The notes under the pieces are model-generated. The model made no database searches. It was given only the letters and a program-made list of their open reading frames with translations, and was not told the DNA's origin. From JBGPBY01 sp041481485 (lineage in GTDB: Bacteria; Acidobacteriota; Terriglobia; 20CM-2-55-15): a DNA stretch of 11,622 bases. Of this stretch, positions 1 to 5,903 are shown one piece after another. Location of the stretch: contig JBGPBY010000216.1 in assembly GCA_041481485.1 (NCBI GenBank), positions 1 to 11,622 on the forward strand, in the 5' to 3' direction. How positions within the stretch are numbered: position 1 is the stretch's first letter; each line of letters starts with the position of its first letter. Position numbers and translations under genes: made by a program.

Positions 1-36
1 GGGTACCGCAAGCAACAATAATTACTTGTGGTACCC
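1..36. repeat. Long imperfect hairpin at window edge
   Basis: Seen: GGGTACCGCAAG (1-12) pairs with CTTGTGGTACCC (25-36). Eleven of 12 positions are Watson-Crick and one is a G-U wobble, around a 12 nt AT-rich loop. It has no T-run and stops where the next repeat begins. It may be part of a dispersed element or a transcript-end structure of a gene left of the window. The left edge is cut by the window, so the stem may be longer. Confidence 0.6.
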
Positions 37-42
37 CTCACC

Positions 43-83
43 CGGCCTTCGGCCGCCCTCTCCCGTTGGGAGAGGGATTTTTT
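43..83 (+). terminator. Repeat-derived intrinsic terminator
   Basis: Two hairpins stand in tandem: CGGCC-TTC-GGCCG (43-55), then a perfect 9 bp stem CCCTCTCCC-GTT-GGGAGAGGG (56-76) followed by A and six T (77-83). Stem plus T-run is the classic rho-independent terminator form for + strand transcription. The CCCTCACCC/CCCTCTCCC...GGGAGAGGG wording is one I know as a dispersed intergenic repeat in many bacteria. It would end a + strand gene lying left of the window and insulate the DUF2306 gene from read-through. Confidence 0.7.
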
Positions 84-138
84 ATGGACCGCCCCTGCAG
101 TCGCTCAATTCGAATTTGTTTAAAGAAGAAACCGGCAA

Positions 139-166
139 TTGTTATTGATCGCTCAATCATGATAAA
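139..166 (+). promoter_or_regulatory. Weak candidate promoter for the DUF2306 gene
   Basis: TTGTTA (139-144), a 16 nt spacer and GATAAA (161-166) each match the sigma-70 boxes at four of six positions. The spacer contains the short inverted repeat ATTGA-TCGC-TCAAT (144-157). Transcription would begin near 173, giving a leader of about 12 nt before the ATG at 185. No Shine-Dalgarno is visible, so this is only a suggestion. Confidence 0.3.
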
Positions 167-184
167 AATCTCCACTCTTTGCTT

Positions 185-856
185 ATGACCAAAGTCGCAG
201 CAGTATTAAATCAACCCAAAGTATCCAACCCCGGATGGCGAGTCCTCGTGTTGCTCGGACTTGCAGGCACCGCGGCCGCAATCTTTCTATTTGCTTTTGC
301 CCTACCCTACTTCGAACTGAACCCGGAAAAGTTGGCTCAATACCAGGGCAAAGAGGCGTGGATATTTCTTCACATCTCCACCGGCACTGTGGCACTGGCT
401 CTGGGACCGTTTGTGCTCTGGCAAGGATTGAGGCGGCAACGGATGAAGCTGCATCGACGGATCGGAATTGTCTACCTGGCCGCAATCGCCATCAGCAGCG
501 TGGCCGCATATTACCTGGCATTGCATACTCAGATCGGCTGGGTATTTGGATTGGGACTGGCGGGATTGGCAACGGCATGGCTGACTACCAACGCGCTCGC
601 TTATGTCTGCATCCGGAAGCGAATGATAGAACAGCATAAGGAATGGATGATCCGCAGTTATGTGATTACGTTCGCATTTGTGAATTTCCGAATCCTTGTC
701 GGCATTCTGCAGGGGATGGGAGTGGGAACCCTGAACGAAGAGCTGACAGCGGCCAGCTGGTTCTGCTGGGCCGTACCTCTGTTGATTACGGAGCTGATCC
801 TGCAGGGCCGGAAAGTCCTGCGTCCCGGCTTTGCCGCAACCGCCAAATCTCGCTGA
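185..856 (+). CDS. DUF2306 family membrane protein
   Basis: A 223-residue integral membrane protein of unknown function that I assign to the DUF2306 (PF10067) predicted membrane proteins. Residues 21-42 form a first hydrophobic segment, and further segments lie at about 62-80, 95-113, 119-142, 156-176 and 190-206. Features typical of the family as I know it are the LHRRIG turn (about 89-94), and HKEWMIRSY (151-159) leading into a helix with a conserved-looking Arg (NFRILVG). No enzyme motif is visible, and the cellular role is not known. ATG at 185 was chosen; a TTG six bases earlier (179) is the only other close start, and neither has a Shine-Dalgarno. The gene ends 39 bp before the DAC-like gene, on the same strand, so co-transcription is possible. 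Confidence 0.8.
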   Translation: MTKVAAVLNQPKVSNPGWRVLVLLGLAGTAAAIFLFAFALPYFELNPEKLAQYQGKEAWIFLHISTGTVALALGPFVLWQGLRRQRMKLHRRIGIVYLAAIAISSVAAYYLALHTQIGWVFGLGLAGLATAWLTTNALAYVCIRKRMIEQHKEWMIRSYVITFAFVNFRILVGILQGMGVGTLNEELTAASWFCWAVPLLITELILQGRKVLRPGFAATAKSR

Positions 857-895
857 GACAACTGACGTTTTTTGGTGCGTGTACACTCAGGATAC

Positions 896-1993
896 ATGCG
901 TGAACAAACATACCCGGCAGCACGTCAAACGGCCGAACGAATGCAATTGGTTTTGGCGGAATACGCGAACCAGTTTCTTCCAGGATACGCGCCGAAGCCC
1001 GACGCATCGGTCGTTGAGGAAGTCATCAGCAGCGCCTTCTGGGCCAGCCTTCGAACCGAGGAAGGAAGAGCTCCATCCATCTCTCTGGCCTTTGTGCCGC
1101 CCGAACAGCTCCCCCGGCCTTTAATTTTCGCGGCGCGGCTTCCGCTCGAACCGGAAGTGCTCGCCCGGCTGGCCCCAGCCGTGGAAAGGCCCGGAATTCA
1201 CCTTGGCGTTTGGTCCTATAACGGCCAGCTTTCTGTCTGGGGCACCACGCGTTCTGTGCCCACATGGTGTTTCGTCCTCGAAGTGATTGCTCCGGGATTG
1301 CTTGTTGTGAAATTTCGCAGAGCGGAGCCTTCGACGAAATTTGCCAATGTGGCGGTTCTCGAAGGATCGACGGTGAAGTTTCTTCGGCAGCAGGAAACCT
1401 TGATTACAGAAGCTCCGACGGCCCTGAAATCGTTGCTGACGTTCTATGCGTCCGCGGGCCGTGAAGAGTCCGACAACGTTCTGGTTCGCCTTGCCATTTC
1501 CATGCGCAGCCACCGCCGCGGCGGTTCGTTGCTTGTGGTTCAAAGCGGCAGCACCGATTGGCAGAGTTCCATCATGAAACCGATATCGTATTCGGTGAAT
1601 CCACCGTTCTCTGAAATTGACGGGCTGCCGCGTGATTCCGACGCCCTGCGTCATGCTATCGACGCACTGGCGGGCTGGACAGCTGTCGATGGAGCGACAG
1701 TAATCTCCGATCACTTCGCGCTGCTGGCATCCGGAGTGAAAATCGCTGCACGCGACTCGTCGCAACGCATCGAAAGAATTCTCGTAACAGAGCCTGTCGA
1801 AGAATCAGCCGAAATCATCGTCGAGCCCGCCCAACTGGGGAACACCAGGCATCTGTCCGCCGCGCAGTTTGTTTACGATCAGCGCGACGCCATTGCCCTG
1901 GTCGCGTCACAAGATGGACGATTCACAATCTTTGCCTGGTCACCGTCGCGGGAGATTGTGCACGCGCACCGGCTGGAGATCCTCCTTTTGTAA
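896..1993 (+). CDS. DisA_N/DAC-like putative sensor protein (DACNV type)
   Basis: A 365-residue soluble protein. The C-terminal 160 residues have the sequence plan of the diadenylate cyclase (DisA_N/DAC) fold: RRGGSLLVV (about 207-215), DGATVIS (265-271), NTRHLSA (316-322) and ASQDGRFTIFAW (337-348). Active cyclases making c-di-AMP carry DGA and RHR; here DGA is kept but the last Arg of RHR is Leu, so activity is doubtful. The N-terminal 200 residues resemble what databases call a 'putative sensor domain DACNV', a group proposed by comparative genomics to sense nucleotides; I recall that name from memory. ATG at 896 has AGGA only 3 nt upstream. GTG at 875 and TTG at 872 are in-frame alternatives adding 7-8 residues. 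The gene is convergent with the MFS gene, 5 bp apart. Confidence 0.72.
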   Translation: MREQTYPAARQTAERMQLVLAEYANQFLPGYAPKPDASVVEEVISSAFWASLRTEEGRAPSISLAFVPPEQLPRPLIFAARLPLEPEVLARLAPAVERPGIHLGVWSYNGQLSVWGTTRSVPTWCFVLEVIAPGLLVVKFRRAEPSTKFANVAVLEGSTVKFLRQQETLITEAPTALKSLLTFYASAGREESDNVLVRLAISMRSHRRGGSLLVVQSGSTDWQSSIMKPISYSVNPPFSEIDGLPRDSDALRHAIDALAGWTAVDGATVISDHFALLASGVKIAARDSSQRIERILVTEPVEESAEIIVEPAQLGNTRHLSAAQFVYDQRDAIALVASQDGRFTIFAWSPSREIVHAHRLEILLL

Positions 1994-1998
1994 CCGCC

Positions 1999-3285
1999 CT
2001 ACGGCAGAATGCCCCGCTCGGCATAGAGCGGCCGGACGATTTTGCGAATCGCTTCGAGGCGGGAATAAAACCAGGCGGCTCCAAACAGGCAGAGAAAACC
2101 GCCAATGATCACGGTCGCCGGCGCGCCGATGCGATTGGCGATGGAACCCGCGACAAGGCTCCCGAAAGGCGTAATCCCGACAAACGTGAGCGAATAGAAA
2201 CTCATCACGCGGCCACGTTTGTCTTCATCAACGATGGTTTGCATGATGGTGTTGCCGGCAGCCAGCACCTGCATCATGGAAAACCCGGCAATCAGCATCA
2301 GGGGCATGGAAAGATAGATCGAATGCGAAAAACCAAAAAGAATAAGACTGGCCCCCAGTGTGAATGACGTCAGCGCCATTCGCTTTCCGAGTCCGATGAT
2401 GGACTTTCGCATCGCCAGGACAACCGCGCTGGTGAATGCTCCAAGACCTGCAGCTCCCGTAAGAAATCCGAATGTGTTGGGCCCCCCATGCAACACGGTA
2501 CTGACAAACACCGGGAGCAGTACCATGTACGGGAGACCGACAAAACTCAGGAACGCAATCAGCAGAAGAATCGATCGGATCGGATCGAAATCCCGCACAT
2601 AACGCAGGCCCGCCTTTAATTCCGAAAACATTTTTTCGTGCATCCGCGGCTCGCCTGGCGCCGTGTTCATAAGCATCAGCGACACAATCACGGCAATGTA
2701 ACTGATCCCGTCGATCAGAAAGCAATAGCCCTCACCGAATTTCGCAATCAGAACGCCGGCAATCGACGGGCCGATCAGGCGGGCGCCGTTCATCATGGAG
2801 GAGTTCAACGCTATTGCGTTCGACAGGTCCGCACGGTCTTCAATCATTTCGACAACGAAGGTCTGCCGGGCCGGTATGTCGAATGCATTGATCGCGCCCT
2901 GAAACATGGATAGAACAAGAACGTGCCAGATATTGATGCGTCCGCTCAGAGCGAGAAAGGCAAGCGCCAGCGACTGAATCATCGCCAGGACCTGAGTTGC
3001 TTTCAGAACCTTCCGGCGGTCCCAGCGGTCGACCCAGACCCCGGCAAATGGAGTCAGGAGCACGGCTGGAATCTGACCGGAAAAACTCACCAGCCCAAGG
3101 AGAAGCGGGGATCTTGTCAGGCGATAGACCAGCCAGCTCGTGGCGACCTGTGTCATCCATGTCCCGATTACCGAAAGGCCCTGGCCTCCGAAGAACAGAC
3201 GATAATTGCGATGGCGCAACGCGCGAATGGCAAATCCGAATCGGGAAGGCTCTGTCAGGGTTTCCGCGTCGCGATGTTCGGACAT
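1999..3285 (-). CDS. MFS exporter, MFS_3/EntS-like
   Basis: A 428-residue, 12-helix-type major facilitator transporter. The N-terminus (RALRHRNYRLFFGGQGLS, 21-38, then GTWMTQVATSWLVYRLT) is typical of the MFS_3 (PF05977) group, which includes the enterobactin exporter EntS and many putative drug or metabolite exporters. Motif A between helices 2 and 3 is present as GVWVDRWDRRK (82-92). A second conserved stretch, AFDIPARQTFV, follows helix 4. Substrate cannot be read from sequence. The reading frame stays open to 3420, but ATG at 3285 is chosen because AGGAGG lies 3 nt upstream and the family usually starts just before this RHRNYR block. The divergent GbsR-type regulator and the shared palindromic operator suggest the exporter is controlled by that regulator. 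Confidence 0.88.
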   Translation of the reverse strand: MSEHRDAETLTEPSRFGFAIRALRHRNYRLFFGGQGLSVIGTWMTQVATSWLVYRLTRSPLLLGLVSFSGQIPAVLLTPFAGVWVDRWDRRKVLKATQVLAMIQSLALAFLALSGRINIWHVLVLSMFQGAINAFDIPARQTFVVEMIEDRADLSNAIALNSSMMNGARLIGPSIAGVLIAKFGEGYCFLIDGISYIAVIVSLMLMNTAPGEPRMHEKMFSELKAGLRYVRDFDPIRSILLLIAFLSFVGLPYMVLLPVFVSTVLHGGPNTFGFLTGAAGLGAFTSAVVLAMRKSIIGLGKRMALTSFTLGASLILFGFSHSIYLSMPLMLIAGFSMMQVLAAGNTIMQTIVDEDKRGRVMSFYSLTFVGITPFGSLVAGSIANRIGAPATVIIGGFLCLFGAAWFYSRLEAIRKIVRPLYAERGILP

Positions 3286-3294
3286 GTGCCTCCT
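3286..3294 (-). promoter_or_regulatory. Ribosome binding site fixing the MFS start
   Basis: On the minus strand AGGAGG (complement of 3289-3294) is followed by CAC and then the ATG at 3285. It is the strongest Shine-Dalgarno in the window, though the 3 nt spacing is tight. It supports the shorter protein over the 45-residue upstream extension. Confidence 0.65.
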
Positions 3295-3340
3295 GGAGAA
3301 AATCATAACCGCCTGAAGAAATGCGGCGTTAAGTCCAGTA

Positions 3341-3365
3341 CTTTCAAAATTTATTGAAAGTTCAA
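3341..3365. promoter_or_regulatory. Palindromic operator between divergent MFS and GbsR-type genes
   Basis: CTTTCAA (3341-3347), six bases, and TTGAAAG (3354-3360) form a perfect 7+7 bp dyad. The right half is reused in an overlapping dyad, TTGAA-AG-TTCAA (3354-3365). Spacing and symmetry fit a dimeric winged-helix protein of the MarR/GbsR type. The site sits between the two start codons and overlaps the -35 box proposed for the regulator, so binding would be expected to repress that gene and perhaps the exporter. The dyad itself is seen directly; the protein that binds it is inferred. Confidence 0.65.
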
Positions 3366-3382
3366 ATTGTTCACTGTAGGAT
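3354..3382 (+). promoter_or_regulatory. Candidate sigma-70 promoter of the GbsR-type regulator
   Basis: TTGAAA (3354-3359), exactly 17 nt, then TAGGAT (3377-3382). The -35 and -10 matches are five of six and four of six. Transcription would start around 3389-3390, at the ATG itself, giving a leaderless message. A competing reading is that TAGGAT acts as a Shine-Dalgarno (7 nt before the ATG) and the promoter lies elsewhere. Confidence 0.5.
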
Positions 3383-3389
3383 CTGTGGC

Positions 3390-3932
3390 ATGAAGGATGT
3401 CGCAACTGTTCGAAAGTCATTTATTGAGTTGTGGGCGAGCATGGGTCCATTCTGGGGAGTGTCACCGGCGACGGCGCGTGTCTACGGCTGGCTGATTTCA
3501 AAAAAAGACGGCGCGACTGCGGACGAAATCATGGAAGGGCTCGAAATGAGCCGGGGCGCCGTCAGCATGGCTTGCCGCGAACTTCGCGACTGGGGGCTGG
3601 TCTACACCGGGCGCGAGTCCGGCTCCAGGCAGGCAACGTTTCTGCCGGAAACCGATCTGGAAAGAGCCATGCGCAACATCGTCCAGGCTCGCAAACGGCG
3701 TGAATGGGACCCCATTCTCGAACGCCTGCGGGAGTGGATACCGGAACTGGAATCCGAACGTTCGACGGATGCCCAGGTGTTCCTTGACCGCCTGAAAAGA
3801 ATCGAAGCTCTGGTCGGGATGGTCGACAATATGGCCGAATCATTTTTGAAAGGAGGAGTCGTCCATCGTCTGGGGCTGAAAGTACTCGTCGCCGCAGCCA
3901 ACAAGAAAACAGCCAAAAGGAGCAAATCATGA
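3390..3932 (+). CDS. GbsR/MarR-type transcriptional regulator
   Basis: A 180-residue DNA-binding protein, the usual length for the GbsR group of MarR-like winged-helix regulators. Residues 9-35 (SFIELWASMGPFWGVSP onward) match the group's N-terminal helix. The helix-turn-helix spans about 40-71, with DEIMEGLEMSRGAVSMACREL as helix 2 and recognition helix, followed by the wing (VYTGRESGSRQATFLP). The C-terminal half (93-170) is helical, charged and likely the dimerisation part. Family members include the choline sensor GbsR, but this protein's ligand is unknown. ATG at 3390 is chosen; a TTG at 3354 would add 12 residues and lies inside the operator. The stop overlaps the next start (ATGA), so it is translationally coupled to the epimerase, and it likely regulates itself and the divergent exporter. 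Confidence 0.85.
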   Translation: MKDVATVRKSFIELWASMGPFWGVSPATARVYGWLISKKDGATADEIMEGLEMSRGAVSMACRELRDWGLVYTGRESGSRQATFLPETDLERAMRNIVQARKRREWDPILERLREWIPELESERSTDAQVFLDRLKRIEALVGMVDNMAESFLKGGVVHRLGLKVLVAAANKKTAKRSKS

Positions 3933-4798
3933 ATGTTCTCGTGACCGGCGCCAGTGGATTCATTGGTTCTCAGCTCTCACGGAAACTCGCCGCATCAGGT
4001 CACCGCGTCATGCCAGTGAGCCGCAGATCCGGTTCATCTTATTCCTGGGCGGATGCGAGCCTGCTTGAAGGAGTTCAAAAAGCGGATGCCGTGATCCATC
4101 TTGCAGGCGAAAACCTGTTCTCGAAACGATGGAGCGCCAGACAAAAAGACATTCTTCGATCCAGCCGAATTGATCCGACGAAAAAACTCGCCGCGCTTGT
4201 CGCGGCTCGAAAGCCCTCCTGTTTCATCAGCGCCTCTGCGGTCGGATATTACGGCCCCAATGCCACCGGACAACTTCGCGAAACGTCTCCGCAAGGAAAT
4301 GACTTTCTTGCGGGCCTCTGCGCCGAGTGGGAAAACGCGGCCTCAGCCGCTGCAGGAGCAGGTGTTCGCACTGCCGTCGTCCGGACAGGAGTGGTACTGG
4401 GGCCCGGAGGCGGAGCCTTATCGAAAATGCTGCTGCCTTTCAAACTCGGACTGGGCGGCCCGCTGGGCAGCGGCAAACAGTGGGTATCGTGGGTCCATAT
4501 CGACGACATCACATCGCTGTATGTGTTCCTTCTGGAAAACCAAACTGCTTCAGGCGCATTCAATGGTTGTGCGCCGCAGCCGGTAAATATGAAGGATTTC
4601 GCAAAGGCGCTCGGGCGGGCTTTGCATCGCCCCGCTGTTTTTCCGGTTCCAGCGCCGATGCTGCGCCTTGCGTTAGGCGAGGTCGCCGACGTTCTGTTGA
4701 CCGGACAGTACGTCGTACCACAGCGTGCAATGGACGCAGGCTTCAGGTTTCAGTTCACGGATGTGCAGGCAGCGTTTGAGAATATTGTCGGGCGGTAG
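3929..4798 (+). CDS. TIGR01777 family NAD-dependent epimerase (YfcH/SDR39U1-like)
   Basis: A 289-residue atypical short-chain dehydrogenase. The N-terminal Rossmann glycine motif is TGASGFIG (6-13). HLAGEN (57-62), SASAVGYYG (101-109), RTGVVLGPGGG (152-162) and WVHIDD (188-193) are signatures of the TIGR01777 family (E. coli YfcH, human SDR39U1). The C-terminal DUF1731-like part (about 234-285) contains RPAVFPVPAP, LLTGQYVVP and the AGFRF stretch. Nucleotide binding is well supported, but the substrate of this family is unknown; some members have been linked to cell division phenotypes. It starts with a good ribosome site (AAGGAG, 6 nt before ATG) and overlaps the regulator stop by 4 bp, so the two are one operon. 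Downstream it runs into the palindrome cluster, which may serve as its transcript end. Confidence 0.9.
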   Translation: MNVLVTGASGFIGSQLSRKLAASGHRVMPVSRRSGSSYSWADASLLEGVQKADAVIHLAGENLFSKRWSARQKDILRSSRIDPTKKLAALVAARKPSCFISASAVGYYGPNATGQLRETSPQGNDFLAGLCAEWENAASAAAGAGVRTAVVRTGVVLGPGGGALSKMLLPFKLGLGGPLGSGKQWVSWVHIDDITSLYVFLLENQTASGAFNGCAPQPVNMKDFAKALGRALHRPAVFPVPAPMLRLALGEVADVLLTGQYVVPQRAMDAGFRFQFTDVQAAFENIVGR

Positions 4799-4829
4799 CG
4801 GCGGCAGTGCCCCTCGTCTTGCTCTTCCC

Positions 4830-5045
4830 AGCCGCGTTAGCGGCGACAGTCCCATAGCCCCCGGCGTGAGCCGGGGGTAAAGAATCGAAACACCACACAG
4901 AGTGCCGTAGGCACGACAGATCTATTACTACGGTGCTCTCTTCATTTGTAATTTCGGAGTACATCCATGCCCGTTAAACGGTCGTTTCGATTCTTTACCC
5001 CCGGCTCACGCCGGGGGCTATCGAACTGTCGCCGCTATCGCGGCT
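4830..5045. repeat. Long inverted repeat, 61 bp arms with nested hairpins (REPIN/MITE-like)
   Basis: Left arm 4830-4890 and right arm 4985-5045 are reverse complements at 58 of 61 positions, separated by 94 bp. Each arm holds two smaller palindromes. One is an 8 bp GC stem, CCCCCGGC-GTGA-GCCGGGGG at 4858-4877, with its mirror copy at 4998-5017. The other is GCCGC-GTTA-GCGGC followed by GACAG at 4831-4849, with a mirror copy at 5026-5044. No ORF for a transposase is present. The layout of two REP-like units in opposite orientation recalls REPINs, which are moved by a RAYT transposase encoded elsewhere; that link is inference. It lies just after the epimerase stop and could end transcripts from both sides. 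Confidence 0.85.
4902..4919 (+). repeat. REP-like hairpin with GACAG tail, inside the long inverted repeat
   Basis: GTGCC-GTA-GGCAC directly followed by GACAG. It has the same plan (5 bp GC-rich stem, 3-4 nt loop, GACAG) as the units at 4831-4849, 5026-5044, 11483-11500 and 11520-11538. The bases just before the stem and after it also loosely mirror ACTACGGTGCTCTC (4926-4939). Confidence 0.7.
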
Positions 5046-5046
5046 G

Positions 5047-5110
5047 GAATAAATTGGGGACAACGAGCAATGTTCTGATCAGGAAATTGCTCTCTGTCCC
5101 CAATTTATTC
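5047..5110. repeat. Second near-perfect palindrome overlapping the SDR stop codon
   Basis: Arms 5047-5075 and 5082-5110 are complementary at 25 of 29 positions around a TGATCA centre. The outer 16 bp (GAATAAATTGGGGACA and its mirror) are perfect. The right arm ends inside the stop codon of the SDR gene (5109-5111, minus strand). The GGGGACAGAGAGCAATTT-type wording of the right arm is one I associate from memory with REP elements of RAYT/IS200-like transposases. It could act as a bidirectional transcript end for the SDR and epimerase operons. Confidence 0.8.
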
Positions 5111-5903
5111 AACGCGGCCGGGAACGCGACACGCCCCGGATGCGATTGATGAAATTCACAACATTGGCAAACGCTCCGCCGGGAAGGATCCGCGATACAA
5201 GAACAAAAAGACGATTTGGCAATCCAGGAATGACGACGGCCTTCCCTTGAATCGTCCCTTCAAATGCGATCCTCGCTGCGCTTTCTGCACTCATCCCTGA
5301 ATTCCGGTCCGCAATGCCGGCACGCACACGAAACTGCGATTGAGTGATCCCCGGAGCAAATACGGTCACCGTCACTCCAGAATTCCGGAGTTCATTTCGA
5401 ATTGAGGCGGAAAAGGACACCAGGAATGCCTTGCAGGCGCTGTATACCGACTGGTGTGGCACCGGGGAATAGCCGTAAACCGACGCCACATTCAATATTC
5501 GGCCGCTTTTACCGGCAATCATGGAAGGCAGCAGCGCCTTCGTCAGTTTCAGCGCCGCCGTGAGCTGAACATTCAGAAGCCGGATCTCTTCATCGATATC
5601 GCTGGATGCGAAATCGGCGTGGATGCCAAACCCGGCGTTGTTGACCAGCACTTCATATCGCCGCGGCTTTGCAAGAATCATGGCTGCCAGTGCGTCAATC
5701 GACTCGGATTGAGAAAGGTCCGCGGGAATGACGTCCGTCTCGACTTTAAAGCCCGCACATCCAGACGCGGTTTCTGCAAGAGCCGCTTCGTTTCTGCCGG
5801 TAAGCAAAACGCTGAAGCCGGCCCTCGCGAATTCCAGAGCGAGCGCTCTGCCGATGCCGGAAGACGCTCCGGTGACGACGGCCCACCGGTTGTCCGGCTT
5901 CAT
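5109..5903 (-). CDS. Short-chain dehydrogenase, candidate alkyl/acyl-DHAP reductase
   Basis: A 264-residue classical SDR oxidoreductase with all key motifs: TGASSGIG cofactor loop (11-18), NNAG (88-91), catalytic Ser141 in NVASVYG, and Tyr154/Lys158 in YSACK. After PG (185-186 region) the substrate part is ordinary, and the C-terminus (231-257, RLFVLVSRILPGGAFANVVNF) is hydrophobic with basic residues and may touch the membrane. Its ATG overlaps the AGPS stop by 4 bp (ATGA), so it is translationally coupled to that gene. In animals and yeast the ketone of alkyl- or acyl-DHAP is reduced by SDR enzymes (PexRAP/DHRS7B, Ayr1). The coupling therefore suggests this protein reduces the AGPS product to alkyl-glycerol-3-phosphate. 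SDR identity is firm; the substrate is inferred. The stop codon lies within a palindrome. Confidence 0.9.
   Translation of the reverse strand: MKPDNRWAVVTGASSGIGRALALEFARAGFSVLLTGRNEAALAETASGCAGFKVETDVIPADLSQSESIDALAAMILAKPRRYEVLVNNAGFGIHADFASSDIDEEIRLLNVQLTAALKLTKALLPSMIAGKSGRILNVASVYGYSPVPHQSVYSACKAFLVSFSASIRNELRNSGVTVTVFAPGITQSQFRVRAGIADRNSGMSAESAARIAFEGTIQGKAVVIPGLPNRLFVLVSRILPGGAFANVVNFINRIRGVSRSRPR

Noticed and set aside
101..157. Direct repeat TCGCTCAAT at 101-109 and 149-157
   Set aside because: Nine bases repeated twice is weak evidence; no symmetry or further copies support an operator or attachment site.
1121..1765. Minus-strand open frame opposite the DAC-like gene
   Set aside because: Complete overlap with a frame carrying DAC motifs; no recognisable protein and no start signal.
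896..1993. Calling the DAC-like protein an active c-di-AMP synthase (DisA/CdaA)
   Set aside because: The RHR motif is broken, the N-terminus lacks CdaA membrane helices, and DisA's DNA-binding part is absent.
3286..3420. N-terminal extension of the MFS protein up to 3420
   Set aside because: It would run through the operator and promoter of the divergent gene; AGGAGG before the ATG at 3285 gives a better start.
4830..5110. CRISPR array or transposon with its own transposase
   Set aside because: Repeats are inverted, not direct with regular spacers, and no Y1 or DDE transposase frame is present.
4967..5149. Open frame of 60 codons in the palindrome region
   Set aside because: It runs through repeat arms and into the SDR gene; the protein is basic and low in pattern, with no family and no coupling to neighbours.
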